Source: Gammaproteobacteria bacterium (lineage in GTDB: Bacteria > Pseudomonadota > Gammaproteobacteria > Steroidobacterales > Steroidobacteraceae). From it: a stretch of 32,149 nucleotides of DNA. The notes below the pieces were generated by a model that saw nothing but the letters and a program-made list of their open reading frames with translations, did not search any database and was not told the origin of the DNA. Positions within the stretch are counted from its first letter, which is position 1; every line of letters begins with the position of its first letter. The position numbers were made by a program, and so were the translations under genes. This document shows positions 8,610-16,893 of the stretch, one piece after another. The stretch covers positions 1 through 32,149 of the forward strand of contig RGWK01000004.1 of the NCBI GenBank assembly GCA_010029775.1, in the 5' to 3' direction.

Positions 8610-9527
8610 ATGTTGCGTAATGTGCTCATATCTTTGTTGCTGCTGGGTCTGGCCCCGCTTGCATCGGTTGCCGCGGAGCCCGCTGCGCCCAGCGCGTCGG
8701 CAGGATTCGTCTTTCGCTACGTGACGGCCACCGATGGCGTGCCGCTCAACGTGGTGGAGACCGGTAACCCTACGGGGTCCGCCATCATTTTTCTGCACGG
8801 CTACACGCAGAGTTACCTCAGTTGGCATCCGCAACTCGACGATGCGGCGCTCCGTGCCAAGTATCGACTGATTGCCGTAGACCTGCGTGGACACGGTGCA
8901 TCGGGCAAGCCCTGGGATAAGGCCGCCTACGCAGGTCATTTGCCCTGGGCCCGTGACGTACGTCGCGTCGTCGAGGAACTCGGTGTGACGCGGCCGATGC
9001 TCGTCGGTTGGTCTTTTGGCGGTTTCGTCGCCATGGACTATGTTCGTGAATACGGCGAGGCCGCAGTCGCCGGGGTGATGATGACGGGCAGTCACGGCGG
9101 TCTGCTGTCGCGCCCCGTCGGTCAACCGCCTGCATTCACCGGTGATCTTGACCTCGCCATCGACGGTGCGCGTACGTTCATGAAGATGATGTCCGTGGAG
9201 CCGCCCGCGCCCGCCACCGTCGATCGCGGCACCTATGCCAATGTCATGATGCCGGCGTATGTGCGTAATGCCATGTGGGGCAAGCGACTCGATAACACCG
9301 ATCTCACGCCGCGCCTGCAGTTACCGGTGCTGATGATTCTCGGCCGGCAGGATCTGAGTTTACCGGCCGACGCGATTGCGAGCTCGTTGGCGTCACGATC
9401 CAACATCACCGTGCGGATCTTCGAGCAGACGGGGCACTCGGCGTTCATTGAGCACCCGGCGCGATTCAATCAGGAGCTCGCGACCTTCGTCGGGCGGACA
9501 GACAGCGTCAAAGGGAGTCAGGAATGA
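8610..9527 (+). CDS. Alpha/beta-hydrolase with signal peptide
   Basis: MLRNVLISLLLLGLAPLASVAAEP signal; AIIFLHGYTQSYLSW, VGWSFGGFVAMD (GxSxG), ILGRQDLSLPAD, TGHSAFIEHP. Confidence 0.92.
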   Translation: MLRNVLISLLLLGLAPLASVAAEPAAPSASAGFVFRYVTATDGVPLNVVETGNPTGSAIIFLHGYTQSYLSWHPQLDDAALRAKYRLIAVDLRGHGASGKPWDKAAYAGHLPWARDVRRVVEELGVTRPMLVGWSFGGFVAMDYVREYGEAAVAGVMMTGSHGGLLSRPVGQPPAFTGDLDLAIDGARTFMKMMSVEPPAPATVDRGTYANVMMPAYVRNAMWGKRLDNTDLTPRLQLPVLMILGRQDLSLPADAIASSLASRSNITVRIFEQTGHSAFIEHPARFNQELATFVGRTDSVKGSQE

Positions 9528-10531
9528 AATCGTGGCAATCGCCGTTTCGTAGCGGCCGGCTACTGTCGGTGGTGATGTGGGTGATGCTGCTCGGTACTCC
9601 GGCGGGTGCGGCGTGGGCGCTCGGCACACCGTCAGTGCCGTTGGCCACGCTCGAATCCCGATACGTGACACCGACCTCGCTTTTCGCGGAGATCGACGGT
9701 GTGCGCATGCACTACAAGGACGAGGGCACGGGCCCCGCGGTGGTAATGCTGCACGCGTCGTACATGAGCCTGCACAGCTGGGACGCCGTGGCTGCAGACC
9801 TCGCCCGCGATCATCGCGTCATCCGTTTCGATTTTCCGCTCGCGGGGCTGACGGGTCCCGACCCGCAGCGCCGCTACTCGATGGAGCGAAGCGCGGAGTT
9901 GATGAACGGGTTGCTCACCAAACTCGGCGTGAGCACCTATTCGATCATTGCGACGTCCTCTGGCGCCATCGTCGGTTTTCGTCAGGCGGCGGCCAAGCCC
10001 GAGGCGGTGACCCGGCTGATCCTGATCAATGCTGCGGGCATGCCGCGCACGGCGGTGACAGACCCGAACCGGGAGCGGGGCACGGCATTCAGCCGGTGGC
10101 TGCAAGGCAAGTACAAATCTCGTGGCTACTGGAAAACAACGCTGACCGGGCAGTTCACCGGTGGCCAGCCGCCGCCCGCCGACATCGTCGAGCGCGTGTT
10201 TGACCTCAATCGACGATCGGGGCTCGTCGAGGAGTCGGCGATCTACATGCGCAATTTCCGCACGGGCGATCCCGAGGCCGTGCTCGGACAGATTCGCGCG
10301 CCCACGCTGATTCTTTGGGGCATGGGTAACATCACCGTGGCGCACCTCGAGGCCGACGTTTTCCAACTTTGGTTGACACAGGCGCCTTCGATCAAAAAGA
10401 AATATCCTCGCTATGGGCACTACGTCTACATGGAAAACCCCGGCATCGTGATCCCCGATGTGCGCAATTTTCTCGAGGGGCGCATGGACGCGGAGTTGCG
10501 CGTAACGCGGCGGCTGCCGCCTGCTCCATGA
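9524..10531 (+). CDS. Alpha/beta-hydrolase fold protein with signal peptide
   Basis: ATGA overlap start. VVMLHASYMSLHSWDAVAADLARDHRVIRFDFPLAGLTG, IIATSSGAIVGFRQA, LILWGMGNITV, YGHYVYMENP. Confidence 0.88.
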   Translation: MKSWQSPFRSGRLLSVVMWVMLLGTPAGAAWALGTPSVPLATLESRYVTPTSLFAEIDGVRMHYKDEGTGPAVVMLHASYMSLHSWDAVAADLARDHRVIRFDFPLAGLTGPDPQRRYSMERSAELMNGLLTKLGVSTYSIIATSSGAIVGFRQAAAKPEAVTRLILINAAGMPRTAVTDPNRERGTAFSRWLQGKYKSRGYWKTTLTGQFTGGQPPPADIVERVFDLNRRSGLVEESAIYMRNFRTGDPEAVLGQIRAPTLILWGMGNITVAHLEADVFQLWLTQAPSIKKKYPRYGHYVYMENPGIVIPDVRNFLEGRMDAELRVTRRLPPAP

Positions 10532-10532
10532 C

Positions 10533-11384
10533 ATGACGCCACTTCAGTTTCAAAGTCTGGTCGTCGTCGGCATCTTGCTGTTCTACGCGCTGCTGGAGCT
10601 TGCACGCGGCCGGTTTTTCACCGCAGCGGCGGATCGGGAGGACAACCGTCTCGATGTGGCGGTGATGATGATGTTTCCGCTGGTGTCGGGCGGCGTGTCG
10701 ATCGTCGCTGTTGCGCTGTGCCAGGCCTTCATGCCGGAGCAGGCGGGGGCGCTCTCGCATTGGCCGTGGTGGGCCATGGTGCTGACGCTGCTCGTAGTCG
10801 ACGATCTCACCCAGTACTTTTGGCATCGCTTGTCGCACACGAGCGTGCTGTGGCCGCTGCATCGGGCGCATCACAGCGCCTCATACATGAGCGTGCGTGT
10901 CGTCTACCGCAACAATGCGTTGTACTACGCGATGATGCCGGGACTTTGGTTGAGCGCAGTGTTCAGTTTTTTGGGTTTCAGCTGGGTGTATGTCGGTTAC
11001 ATCATGGTGAAGTTGGCCGTCATTGCCGGTGCGCACTGCAGCCTGCCCTGGGATGCGCCGCTCTACCGCATCCGGGCGCTTCGACCGGTGATGTGGGTGC
11101 TCGAGCGCACCATTTCGACACCCGCCACCCACTGGGCACATCACGCCTTGTCGCAGGATGATGGCGTCGGCCACTACTCCGGCAACTTCGGCAACCTGCT
11201 TTTTCTTTGGGACGTGCTCTTTGGCACGGCGCGGATCACGCGTCGCTACCCGCCGGCGTTCGGTCTTGCAGATGATCGCGCGCACGGTCACGAGAAGTGG
11301 TACACGCAGATGCTGTTCCCCTTCGTTCGGTCGCGCCGAGCCGAATCGAGCCTCGTCTGGCCGCCCGGGCGACCGCCGGCGTGA
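10533..11384 (+). CDS. Fatty acid hydroxylase/sterol desaturase family membrane protein
   Basis: Hydrophobic protein with histidine motifs FWHRLSHT, HRAHHSASYM and THWAHHALSQDDGVGHYSGNFGNLLFLWDVLFGTA. Confidence 0.9.
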   Translation: MTPLQFQSLVVVGILLFYALLELARGRFFTAAADREDNRLDVAVMMMFPLVSGGVSIVAVALCQAFMPEQAGALSHWPWWAMVLTLLVVDDLTQYFWHRLSHTSVLWPLHRAHHSASYMSVRVVYRNNALYYAMMPGLWLSAVFSFLGFSWVYVGYIMVKLAVIAGAHCSLPWDAPLYRIRALRPVMWVLERTISTPATHWAHHALSQDDGVGHYSGNFGNLLFLWDVLFGTARITRRYPPAFGLADDRAHGHEKWYTQMLFPFVRSRRAESSLVWPPGRPPA

Positions 11385-12889
11385 GTGTGCCGCCCGCAAC
11401 GGACCGACGAGGCCTGCTGCGGGGCCTGCTGGCCGGTTCCGTGTTGGGCGCCTCGGCACCGACGCGCAGCGAAGAAAGGGGTACCGCACCTGCGGCATTG
11501 CCGGATCGGCGCTGCATTATCGATGCGGGCTGGGCACTGCTGCACGATGGCCAAGGCTTTGCGCTGCAGCGTGACGTGTCGATCGTGATCGATGGCGATC
11601 GCATTGCGGCCGTGCATGCCGGCGCGCTGCGCTCCATGTTGCCGCGGGTGGACGCGCGGACTCATCTGGTGCTTCCCGGGTTTATCTCCGGGCACACCCA
11701 CGTGGCCGGAGGCACGGTTACGCGCGGCATCTTCGAAGGTCGCCGCTCCTACGCGCGGGCGCTCGAACTCGCCGAGACGCTGGATGATGATGCCCTCGAT
11801 GCCTTAACCGCCCTGAACCTCGCCGAACTGCTGCGTTCGGGCTGCACCACGCAACTCGACATGGCCCTGTCGTTACGACAGATGCAAAGTTACGTGCGTG
11901 TGGCTCGGCGCTGGGGGGTGCGTGCGTACCCCTCGGCCATGGTGCCGGGCGTCGGGCGATTGTTTCCGATCTGGCAACGCGAGAGCGATTCGGTATTGCG
12001 TGATTCGGTGCCGGATACTCTGGCGGAGATCGCAGCCGCGCTGAGTTACGCGCGCCAGATCAACGGCGCCGACGATGGCTTGATCCGCCCGCAAATGGCG
12101 ATGCATGCGAGCGACACACATACGCCAGAGACCATTGCCGCAACGCTCGCTGCGGCTGCTGAACTCGGTCACGGGTTGCATTTGCACCTCTGCCAGGGCG
12201 CACGCGAGGTCGAGGCCGTGCAGCGTTTGTGGCAGCAGCGGCCGGTGCAGTGGCTGGACTCGCTCGGCGTGTTTGCGCAGCGCGTATTCGCGGCGCACAT
12301 GTCGAGTGCGGACCCGGCGGTGGATGCGCCGCTGCTGCGTCGCGGCACGTTCACCTATTGCACCTGTCCCTCAGCAGGCGGTGCGAGCGGGTTCACTCAA
12401 CCGTGGCCGGAGATGCTCGCGGCGGGCGTGAACACGAATATCGGCATCGACACCCATTCGAACGACTACGTCGAGAATCTCAAGCTCGCGGTGCTCAAAG
12501 GCGAGGCGCGCTGGTCCTTGCTGCGTCGCAGTTCACCCGTGCCACTGCAACGGCCGAGCATCCAGCGCGCTGTGGAGGCGGCGACGGTCGATGCCGCCCG
12601 CGGTCTTGGCCGTGACGATATCGGACGCATTGCAGTCGGAGCGAAAGCGGATCTCGTCTCGATCGATGTGTCCGGACTGCTGGCGGGCACGGGCGCATTG
12701 CCGCCCGAGCCGCTCTACCATCTGCTCTATGCCAATGGCCTGATGGTGCGGCACGTGTTGATTGATGGCGCTTTCAAGGTGTTCGACGGAGTGCTGCGGG
12801 TCGATGACGAAGCGACTCTGCTGGCGCAAGGCGGAGCGGTGGTGCAAAAAATCTGGGCGCAACTCGACGAAGAGGGGTTTTTCAAATGA
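11381..12889 (+). CDS. Amidohydrolase (cytosine deaminase/chlorohydrolase-like) with Tat-like signal
   Basis: GTG start at 11381 in frame with the track ORF and overlapping the previous stop (GTGA). DRRGLLRGLLAGSVLGASA; LVLPGFISGHTHVAGG; GLHLHLCQG; NIGIDTHSNDY; IAVGAKADLVSID. Confidence 0.88.
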   Translation: MSVPPATDRRGLLRGLLAGSVLGASAPTRSEERGTAPAALPDRRCIIDAGWALLHDGQGFALQRDVSIVIDGDRIAAVHAGALRSMLPRVDARTHLVLPGFISGHTHVAGGTVTRGIFEGRRSYARALELAETLDDDALDALTALNLAELLRSGCTTQLDMALSLRQMQSYVRVARRWGVRAYPSAMVPGVGRLFPIWQRESDSVLRDSVPDTLAEIAAALSYARQINGADDGLIRPQMAMHASDTHTPETIAATLAAAAELGHGLHLHLCQGAREVEAVQRLWQQRPVQWLDSLGVFAQRVFAAHMSSADPAVDAPLLRRGTFTYCTCPSAGGASGFTQPWPEMLAAGVNTNIGIDTHSNDYVENLKLAVLKGEARWSLLRRSSPVPLQRPSIQRAVEAATVDAARGLGRDDIGRIAVGAKADLVSIDVSGLLAGTGALPPEPLYHLLYANGLMVRHVLIDGAFKVFDGVLRVDDEATLLAQGGAVVQKIWAQLDEEGFFK

Positions 12890-14367
12890 CCGTGTTCAAG
12901 CTGGGTGTGGCGGGTGTGATGGGCGTACTGATCGGCGTGTCGTCGTCGATGGCGCAGGCGATCGAGTGGCAGACCTTCGATCCGTCGCCCTATTCGCAGA
13001 GCGTGACCGACTGCGACCGTGAGGCCGCACACCCGGACGACCCGAACAAAGTGGTCCCGGGTCGCACCTCGCGCGAGATGAATCTCGACACGGCCATTCG
13101 TGTCTGTCGGGCAGATCTCGCCAAAGATCCGAACAACCCGCGCATCGGCTATCAGCTCGCGCGTTCACTCACCTACGCGGGAAAGGTTACCGAAGCGTTG
13201 CCCTTCATCGAGCGTGCCGCGGCACAGAAATATCCGCAGGCCATGTTCGTCGTCGGCTATCTGTATCTCGAGGGCTCCTACGCCTCACCCAAGAATCCTT
13301 GCCGCGCCGCGCAATTGATCCGCGAGTCGGCAATCTACGGACGACTGGCCGGGCTGCTCGGCTACCCGTCGTACGTGTTGAACGGCCGCTTTGCCGGTTG
13401 CGGGCTGCAGGTCGATGCGCAGGAACTGCGCGGCGGAGGATCGGAAATGAAAGGATCGGACATGAACGACAAGCGAGTATCGCGGCGTGACGTATTGCAG
13501 ACAGCCGCGGTTGCTGGGCTCGCGCCGCTTATTGCAGCCGCCCCCGCGGAGGCCAACCTGCCCCGGCCGGGCGGTGAGCGCGGTTATGCCCGCGGTCCGC
13601 ACGGTCAGGTGCACTACCACGACAATCAGGGCGCGAGTGCGATGCCCTTGCTGCTGCTGCATCAGGCACCGATGTCCCATCGGCAATTCGACGCGGTGTA
13701 CGGTCCTTTGAAGCAACGCGGGGTTCGTGCGATCGGCATCGACATGCCGGGCTTCGGCATGTCGGACCCGACGCCGTTCGTGCCTAAGGTCGCCGATTGG
13801 GCAAGCTCGATCGCGGCGGTACTCGACCATCTGCGCATTCGGCAGGCCGATGTGCTCGGTCATCACACCGGTGCGCTGCTCGCCACCGAGGTCGCGCTGC
13901 AGTATCCAGCGCGCGTGCGGCGGGTGATTCTGAATGGCCCGTTCCCCATTACCGAGTCCGAGCGGGCGATGTTTCTTGCCGATCTGCAGAAGACGGAAAT
14001 CGACTTCGAGTACCGCGCGGATGGCACTCACCTGTCGGAGAGTTTCGTCAAGCGCTCGAAGTTCTACGGCCCTGATGCCGACCCGAAGCACATCACGCGC
14101 ATTCAGGTTGAAAAATTCATGGGTTACGGACCGTTCTGGTACGGCCACAACGCCGCCTACCGCTACGATCACGCCAGCACGCTGAAGTTGTTGAAGCACC
14201 CGACGCTGATACTCACCAACACCGGGGACATGGCCTACCCGATGGCGCAACGTGCCCGGCAGATGCGCCCCGACATGGCCTACGTCGAGCTGCAGGGTGG
14301 CAACGTCGACATCGTCGATCAGGCGACCGAGCCCTGGAGCGATGCCGTCAAGGCCTTCGTCGCCTAG
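12886..14367 (+). CDS. In-frame fusion: N-terminal TPR/Sel1-like secreted domain (about 12886-13446) plus Tat-type alpha/beta-hydrolase fold domain (internal start candidates 13447 or 13462)
   Basis: Single 493-aa ORF. The N-half has signal MTVFKLGVAGVMGVLIGVSSSMAQA and repeats YQLARSLTYAGKVTEALPFIERAAAQKYPQAMFVVGYLYLEGSY. A second signal MNDKRVSRRDVLQTAAVAGLAPLIAAAPAEA follows mid-protein, then LLLLHQAPMSHRQFD, GIDMPGFGMSDP and VLGHHTGALLATE. Confidence 0.85.
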   Translation: MTVFKLGVAGVMGVLIGVSSSMAQAIEWQTFDPSPYSQSVTDCDREAAHPDDPNKVVPGRTSREMNLDTAIRVCRADLAKDPNNPRIGYQLARSLTYAGKVTEALPFIERAAAQKYPQAMFVVGYLYLEGSYASPKNPCRAAQLIRESAIYGRLAGLLGYPSYVLNGRFAGCGLQVDAQELRGGGSEMKGSDMNDKRVSRRDVLQTAAVAGLAPLIAAAPAEANLPRPGGERGYARGPHGQVHYHDNQGASAMPLLLLHQAPMSHRQFDAVYGPLKQRGVRAIGIDMPGFGMSDPTPFVPKVADWASSIAAVLDHLRIRQADVLGHHTGALLATEVALQYPARVRRVILNGPFPITESERAMFLADLQKTEIDFEYRADGTHLSESFVKRSKFYGPDADPKHITRIQVEKFMGYGPFWYGHNAAYRYDHASTLKLLKHPTLILTNTGDMAYPMAQRARQMRPDMAYVELQGGNVDIVDQATEPWSDAVKAFVA

Positions 14368-14376
14368 CGTTGCATC

Positions 14377-14396
14377 GCGCCGAGCGCGCTCGGCGC
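14377..14396. other. 20-bp perfect palindrome/hairpin in a convergent intergenic region (candidate bidirectional terminator)
   Basis: GCGCCGAG CGCG CTCGGCGC between the ends of 12886-14367(+) and 14413-15138(-). No T-tract. Confidence 0.45.
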
Positions 14397-14412
14397 TCGC
14401 ATGAGCCAAGAC

Positions 14413-15138
14413 TCAGGCGGCGAGTGCCACCGTCACCTTGTTGTCGGCGCCGATGTCCGACACGCTGATGGGCACGCCCATGGCTGCGGCATAGCCGAGC
14501 AGGCGCGGCTTCAGCCAGGTCTCGTGCATCTCGGTATCGCTGAGATCGAATTGCCCGGAGCGCCTCGCCTCGGCGAGCACGTACGAGTAAGGAAACGTGA
14601 AGGTCCGTTTACCGGGTTCGACTTTCAGATCGAGGCAGAGCTGGTAGAGGCAGGCCGTGCGATCGAAGATGCCGGCCAGCGCGATTTCCTTCTCGCCGGT
14701 TTTTTCGATCATGCCCTTGAGGCGTTCGAGCATCGGTTGCATGGTGCGGATATCGTGCTCGACGTAATCGTTGAGCACGCCATGAGTCTTGGCGAACTGC
14801 ACTGAGGTCAGGTGCATATTGACCAGTGCATCGTTCATTTCATGCGGATAGGGCGCCGTGTCCTTGAGCGTGCGGATCGCCATGGCTACGGCCTCGCCGA
14901 GTACTTTCTCCCGCCCTTCGAAGCCGCTCGAGGTGGCGAGCATTGCAGCCATGCTTTGCGGTGCTCCGCCCCCCGCCAGCATCGCCTTAACCCAGGGCGG
15001 CGGGCCACCGCCTGAACCGGGAGCTCCGCCCCCGGCGCTGGCCATCATTTTTTTCATCGCCCAGGAGATGAGCTTGGCCTTCAAGCCCTTCTTGGGTGGT
15101 GCGGGCGGTGTGGCGGTGCGTTCAGCAGTGACAGACAT
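14413..15138 (-). CDS. Hypothetical protein with Gly/Pro-rich N-terminal region
   Basis: MSVTAERTATPPAPPKKGLKAKLISWAMKKMMASAGGGAPGSGGGPPPW... with a GGAGGG RBS upstream. Family not recognised. Confidence 0.72.
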   Translation of the reverse strand: MSVTAERTATPPAPPKKGLKAKLISWAMKKMMASAGGGAPGSGGGPPPWVKAMLAGGGAPQSMAAMLATSSGFEGREKVLGEAVAMAIRTLKDTAPYPHEMNDALVNMHLTSVQFAKTHGVLNDYVEHDIRTMQPMLERLKGMIEKTGEKEIALAGIFDRTACLYQLCLDLKVEPGKRTFTFPYSYVLAEARRSGQFDLSDTEMHETWLKPRLLGYAAAMGVPISVSDIGADNKVTVALAA

Positions 15139-15170
15139 GGTGAACCCTCCTCGTAACGCTGGTTATACCC

Positions 15171-15671
15171 CTAGTTGCCACCGTCGTACACGAGTTCGAA
15201 CTCCTCGATCCAGAACGGCATCTCTGGCGATACCTCAAGACCGAAGGGTTGCAGATGGTTGTTCCAGTAGAACGTGTGTAAGGGCACCCAGGTTGCCGGG
15301 TCACGCACAGGCGAGCCGTCGATGACCGTGTGTTCGGCGCGGACGGCGCCGAACACGGCGCGGTCGACCCGTACGACTCGAGTCAGCAATACGGGCTTGC
15401 CGCCCATGTCGATAAGCACCAGCAGTCGACCGACGGCAGGCACCGGTGAGCCCGTGCGTTCGACGATCCAGGGAAGGGTGAAGGTGCCCCGTTTGTCGCC
15501 GGTGCGAATCAGATCGAAGATCTGCAGGGTGCTCTCGGCATCAAGCCCGATCCAGCGGATCTCGACGTTATCGGCGGCGAATTCAAGCGACGGGTTGGCC
15601 TGCTGGGCGCGGGCGCAAAAGGCGTGGACGCTCTCGGCGGAGGGCGCAATGGCAGGCGCTGGCAAATACAC
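15171..15671 (-). CDS. ASCH-domain-like protein
   Basis: Track ORF 15171..15839. Preferred GTG start at 15671 with TTGGAGG upstream. VEIRWIGLDAESTLQIFDLIRTGDKRGTFTLPWIVERTGSPVPAVGRLLVLID resembles the ASCH motif region. Confidence 0.62.
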   Translation of the reverse strand: MYLPAPAIAPSAESVHAFCARAQQANPSLEFAADNVEIRWIGLDAESTLQIFDLIRTGDKRGTFTLPWIVERTGSPVPAVGRLLVLIDMGGKPVLLTRVVRVDRAVFGAVRAEHTVIDGSPVRDPATWVPLHTFYWNNHLQPFGLEVSPEMPFWIEEFELVYDGGN

Positions 15672-15813
15672 GGACCAACCTCCAAGGGGTGAACGGCAAG
15701 TGATCAAGGACCCCGAATGTAGCAAGTCCGGCTGGTATCCCGCAGCCACCGTCCGCAGAATTCTTCGTGGCCGCAACAGGCCTGAGCCGATTTTGCAAAC
15801 GGGGGGCGAGTCA

Positions 15814-16893
15814 ATGAAACGATGGCAGCAGGCGATCACCGCGGTGTTGGTGGGCGTAGTGATGGCCGTGTCCGGACTGCGGGCCGCAGCCGGGCCTGCT
15901 CACGACCCGTCGCGACAGGAACTTGAAGCGATTCTGGCCGATCTCATTGCCTGGTTGCCGGGAGGTTGGGACTCCTATCCTCAAGTGCATTTTGAGCGGC
16001 GCTATCGCGTTCCCGCCGAGGGCGAGCACGAGCACTGGCACCATATCTTCGAACGCATCGATGCGCCGCAGATTGGCGAGGTCGTTTTCTACGGCCAGAT
16101 CAATCCGGGCGGGCGTGATGCGCCGATGATGCATCGCTCGCAAATTCTCTACAAAGTCTGGATCGACGAGCAGCGCGGCGTGGTTGTGGTCAACGGCCAG
16201 GGACCCGCTGATCCTGACGCGTTTGTCGATCTGCACGAGCGCCCGGAGTTATGGTCCAAGGTTCGCATGCGCGATCCGGCGAAGATCAACTGCGATTTCA
16301 TCTGGCGCCGCGATGGCGAGCAGATCGTCGGTGTGCTCGATGGCAAGACAGCGGCCGGGCGCACCCAGGGGCCGGGTACCTGCACGTACATGGTCAACAG
16401 CACCGATGTGCGTTTCATTGCTGACGCCGAGTGGGTGCTCTCGCCCGAGGTGTTCTGGGACTACGATCTCAATGAAATGGCTGGCCATCAGTTCATCGGG
16501 CGCAAGGATAAAACCCACATCAAGATGTACCGGGCACGCGGTTACGACTGTCGCGTGCGCGATGCCGAGGGCGAGCGTCGCTGGCAGGCCTACGATCGTG
16601 GCGCGACTTTGGCCGTGAAAACCTCAGTCGGGCCGCGCCAGTTGATGCTGTTGCGCGCGCCGATGCCCGATGCCGCCGGTCGCGGTATGCACGACAAGTT
16701 GCGCTTGCTGCTGCAGAAACCCGGCGAGGACGCGCCGCTGTACGAAACCGAGTCCGAGCCGCGCGCTGCATCGATCGCACTCGAGCGCGACGGTGTGAAC
16801 GTGCAGTGCGCGCTTGCGCCCTCGCTGCCGCGCATGCACAAGGCAGATGCCGCAGTCGCATCCGCGGGACACAGCACGTCAGCGGGGCATTGA
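15814..16893 (+). CDS. CpcT/CpeT-like (chromophore lyase fold) protein with signal peptide
   Basis: MKRWQQAITAVLVGVVMAVSGLRAAAG signal from 15814. LIAWLPGGWDSYPQVHFERRYR and CTYMVNSTDVRFIADAEWVLSPEVFWDYDLNEMAGHQFIGRKDKTHIKMYR resemble CpcT/CpeT. Confidence 0.62.
   Translation: MKRWQQAITAVLVGVVMAVSGLRAAAGPAHDPSRQELEAILADLIAWLPGGWDSYPQVHFERRYRVPAEGEHEHWHHIFERIDAPQIGEVVFYGQINPGGRDAPMMHRSQILYKVWIDEQRGVVVVNGQGPADPDAFVDLHERPELWSKVRMRDPAKINCDFIWRRDGEQIVGVLDGKTAAGRTQGPGTCTYMVNSTDVRFIADAEWVLSPEVFWDYDLNEMAGHQFIGRKDKTHIKMYRARGYDCRVRDAEGERRWQAYDRGATLAVKTSVGPRQLMLLRAPMPDAAGRGMHDKLRLLLQKPGEDAPLYETESEPRAASIALERDGVNVQCALAPSLPRMHKADAAVASAGHSTSAGH

Noticed and set aside
9632-10534. 300-aa minus-strand ORF opposite the second alpha/beta-hydrolase
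   Set aside because: Shadow ORF without recognisable motifs.
13285-14409. 374-aa minus-strand ORF antisense to the fusion gene
   Set aside because: High-GC frame shadow; the + strand has clear hydrolase motifs.
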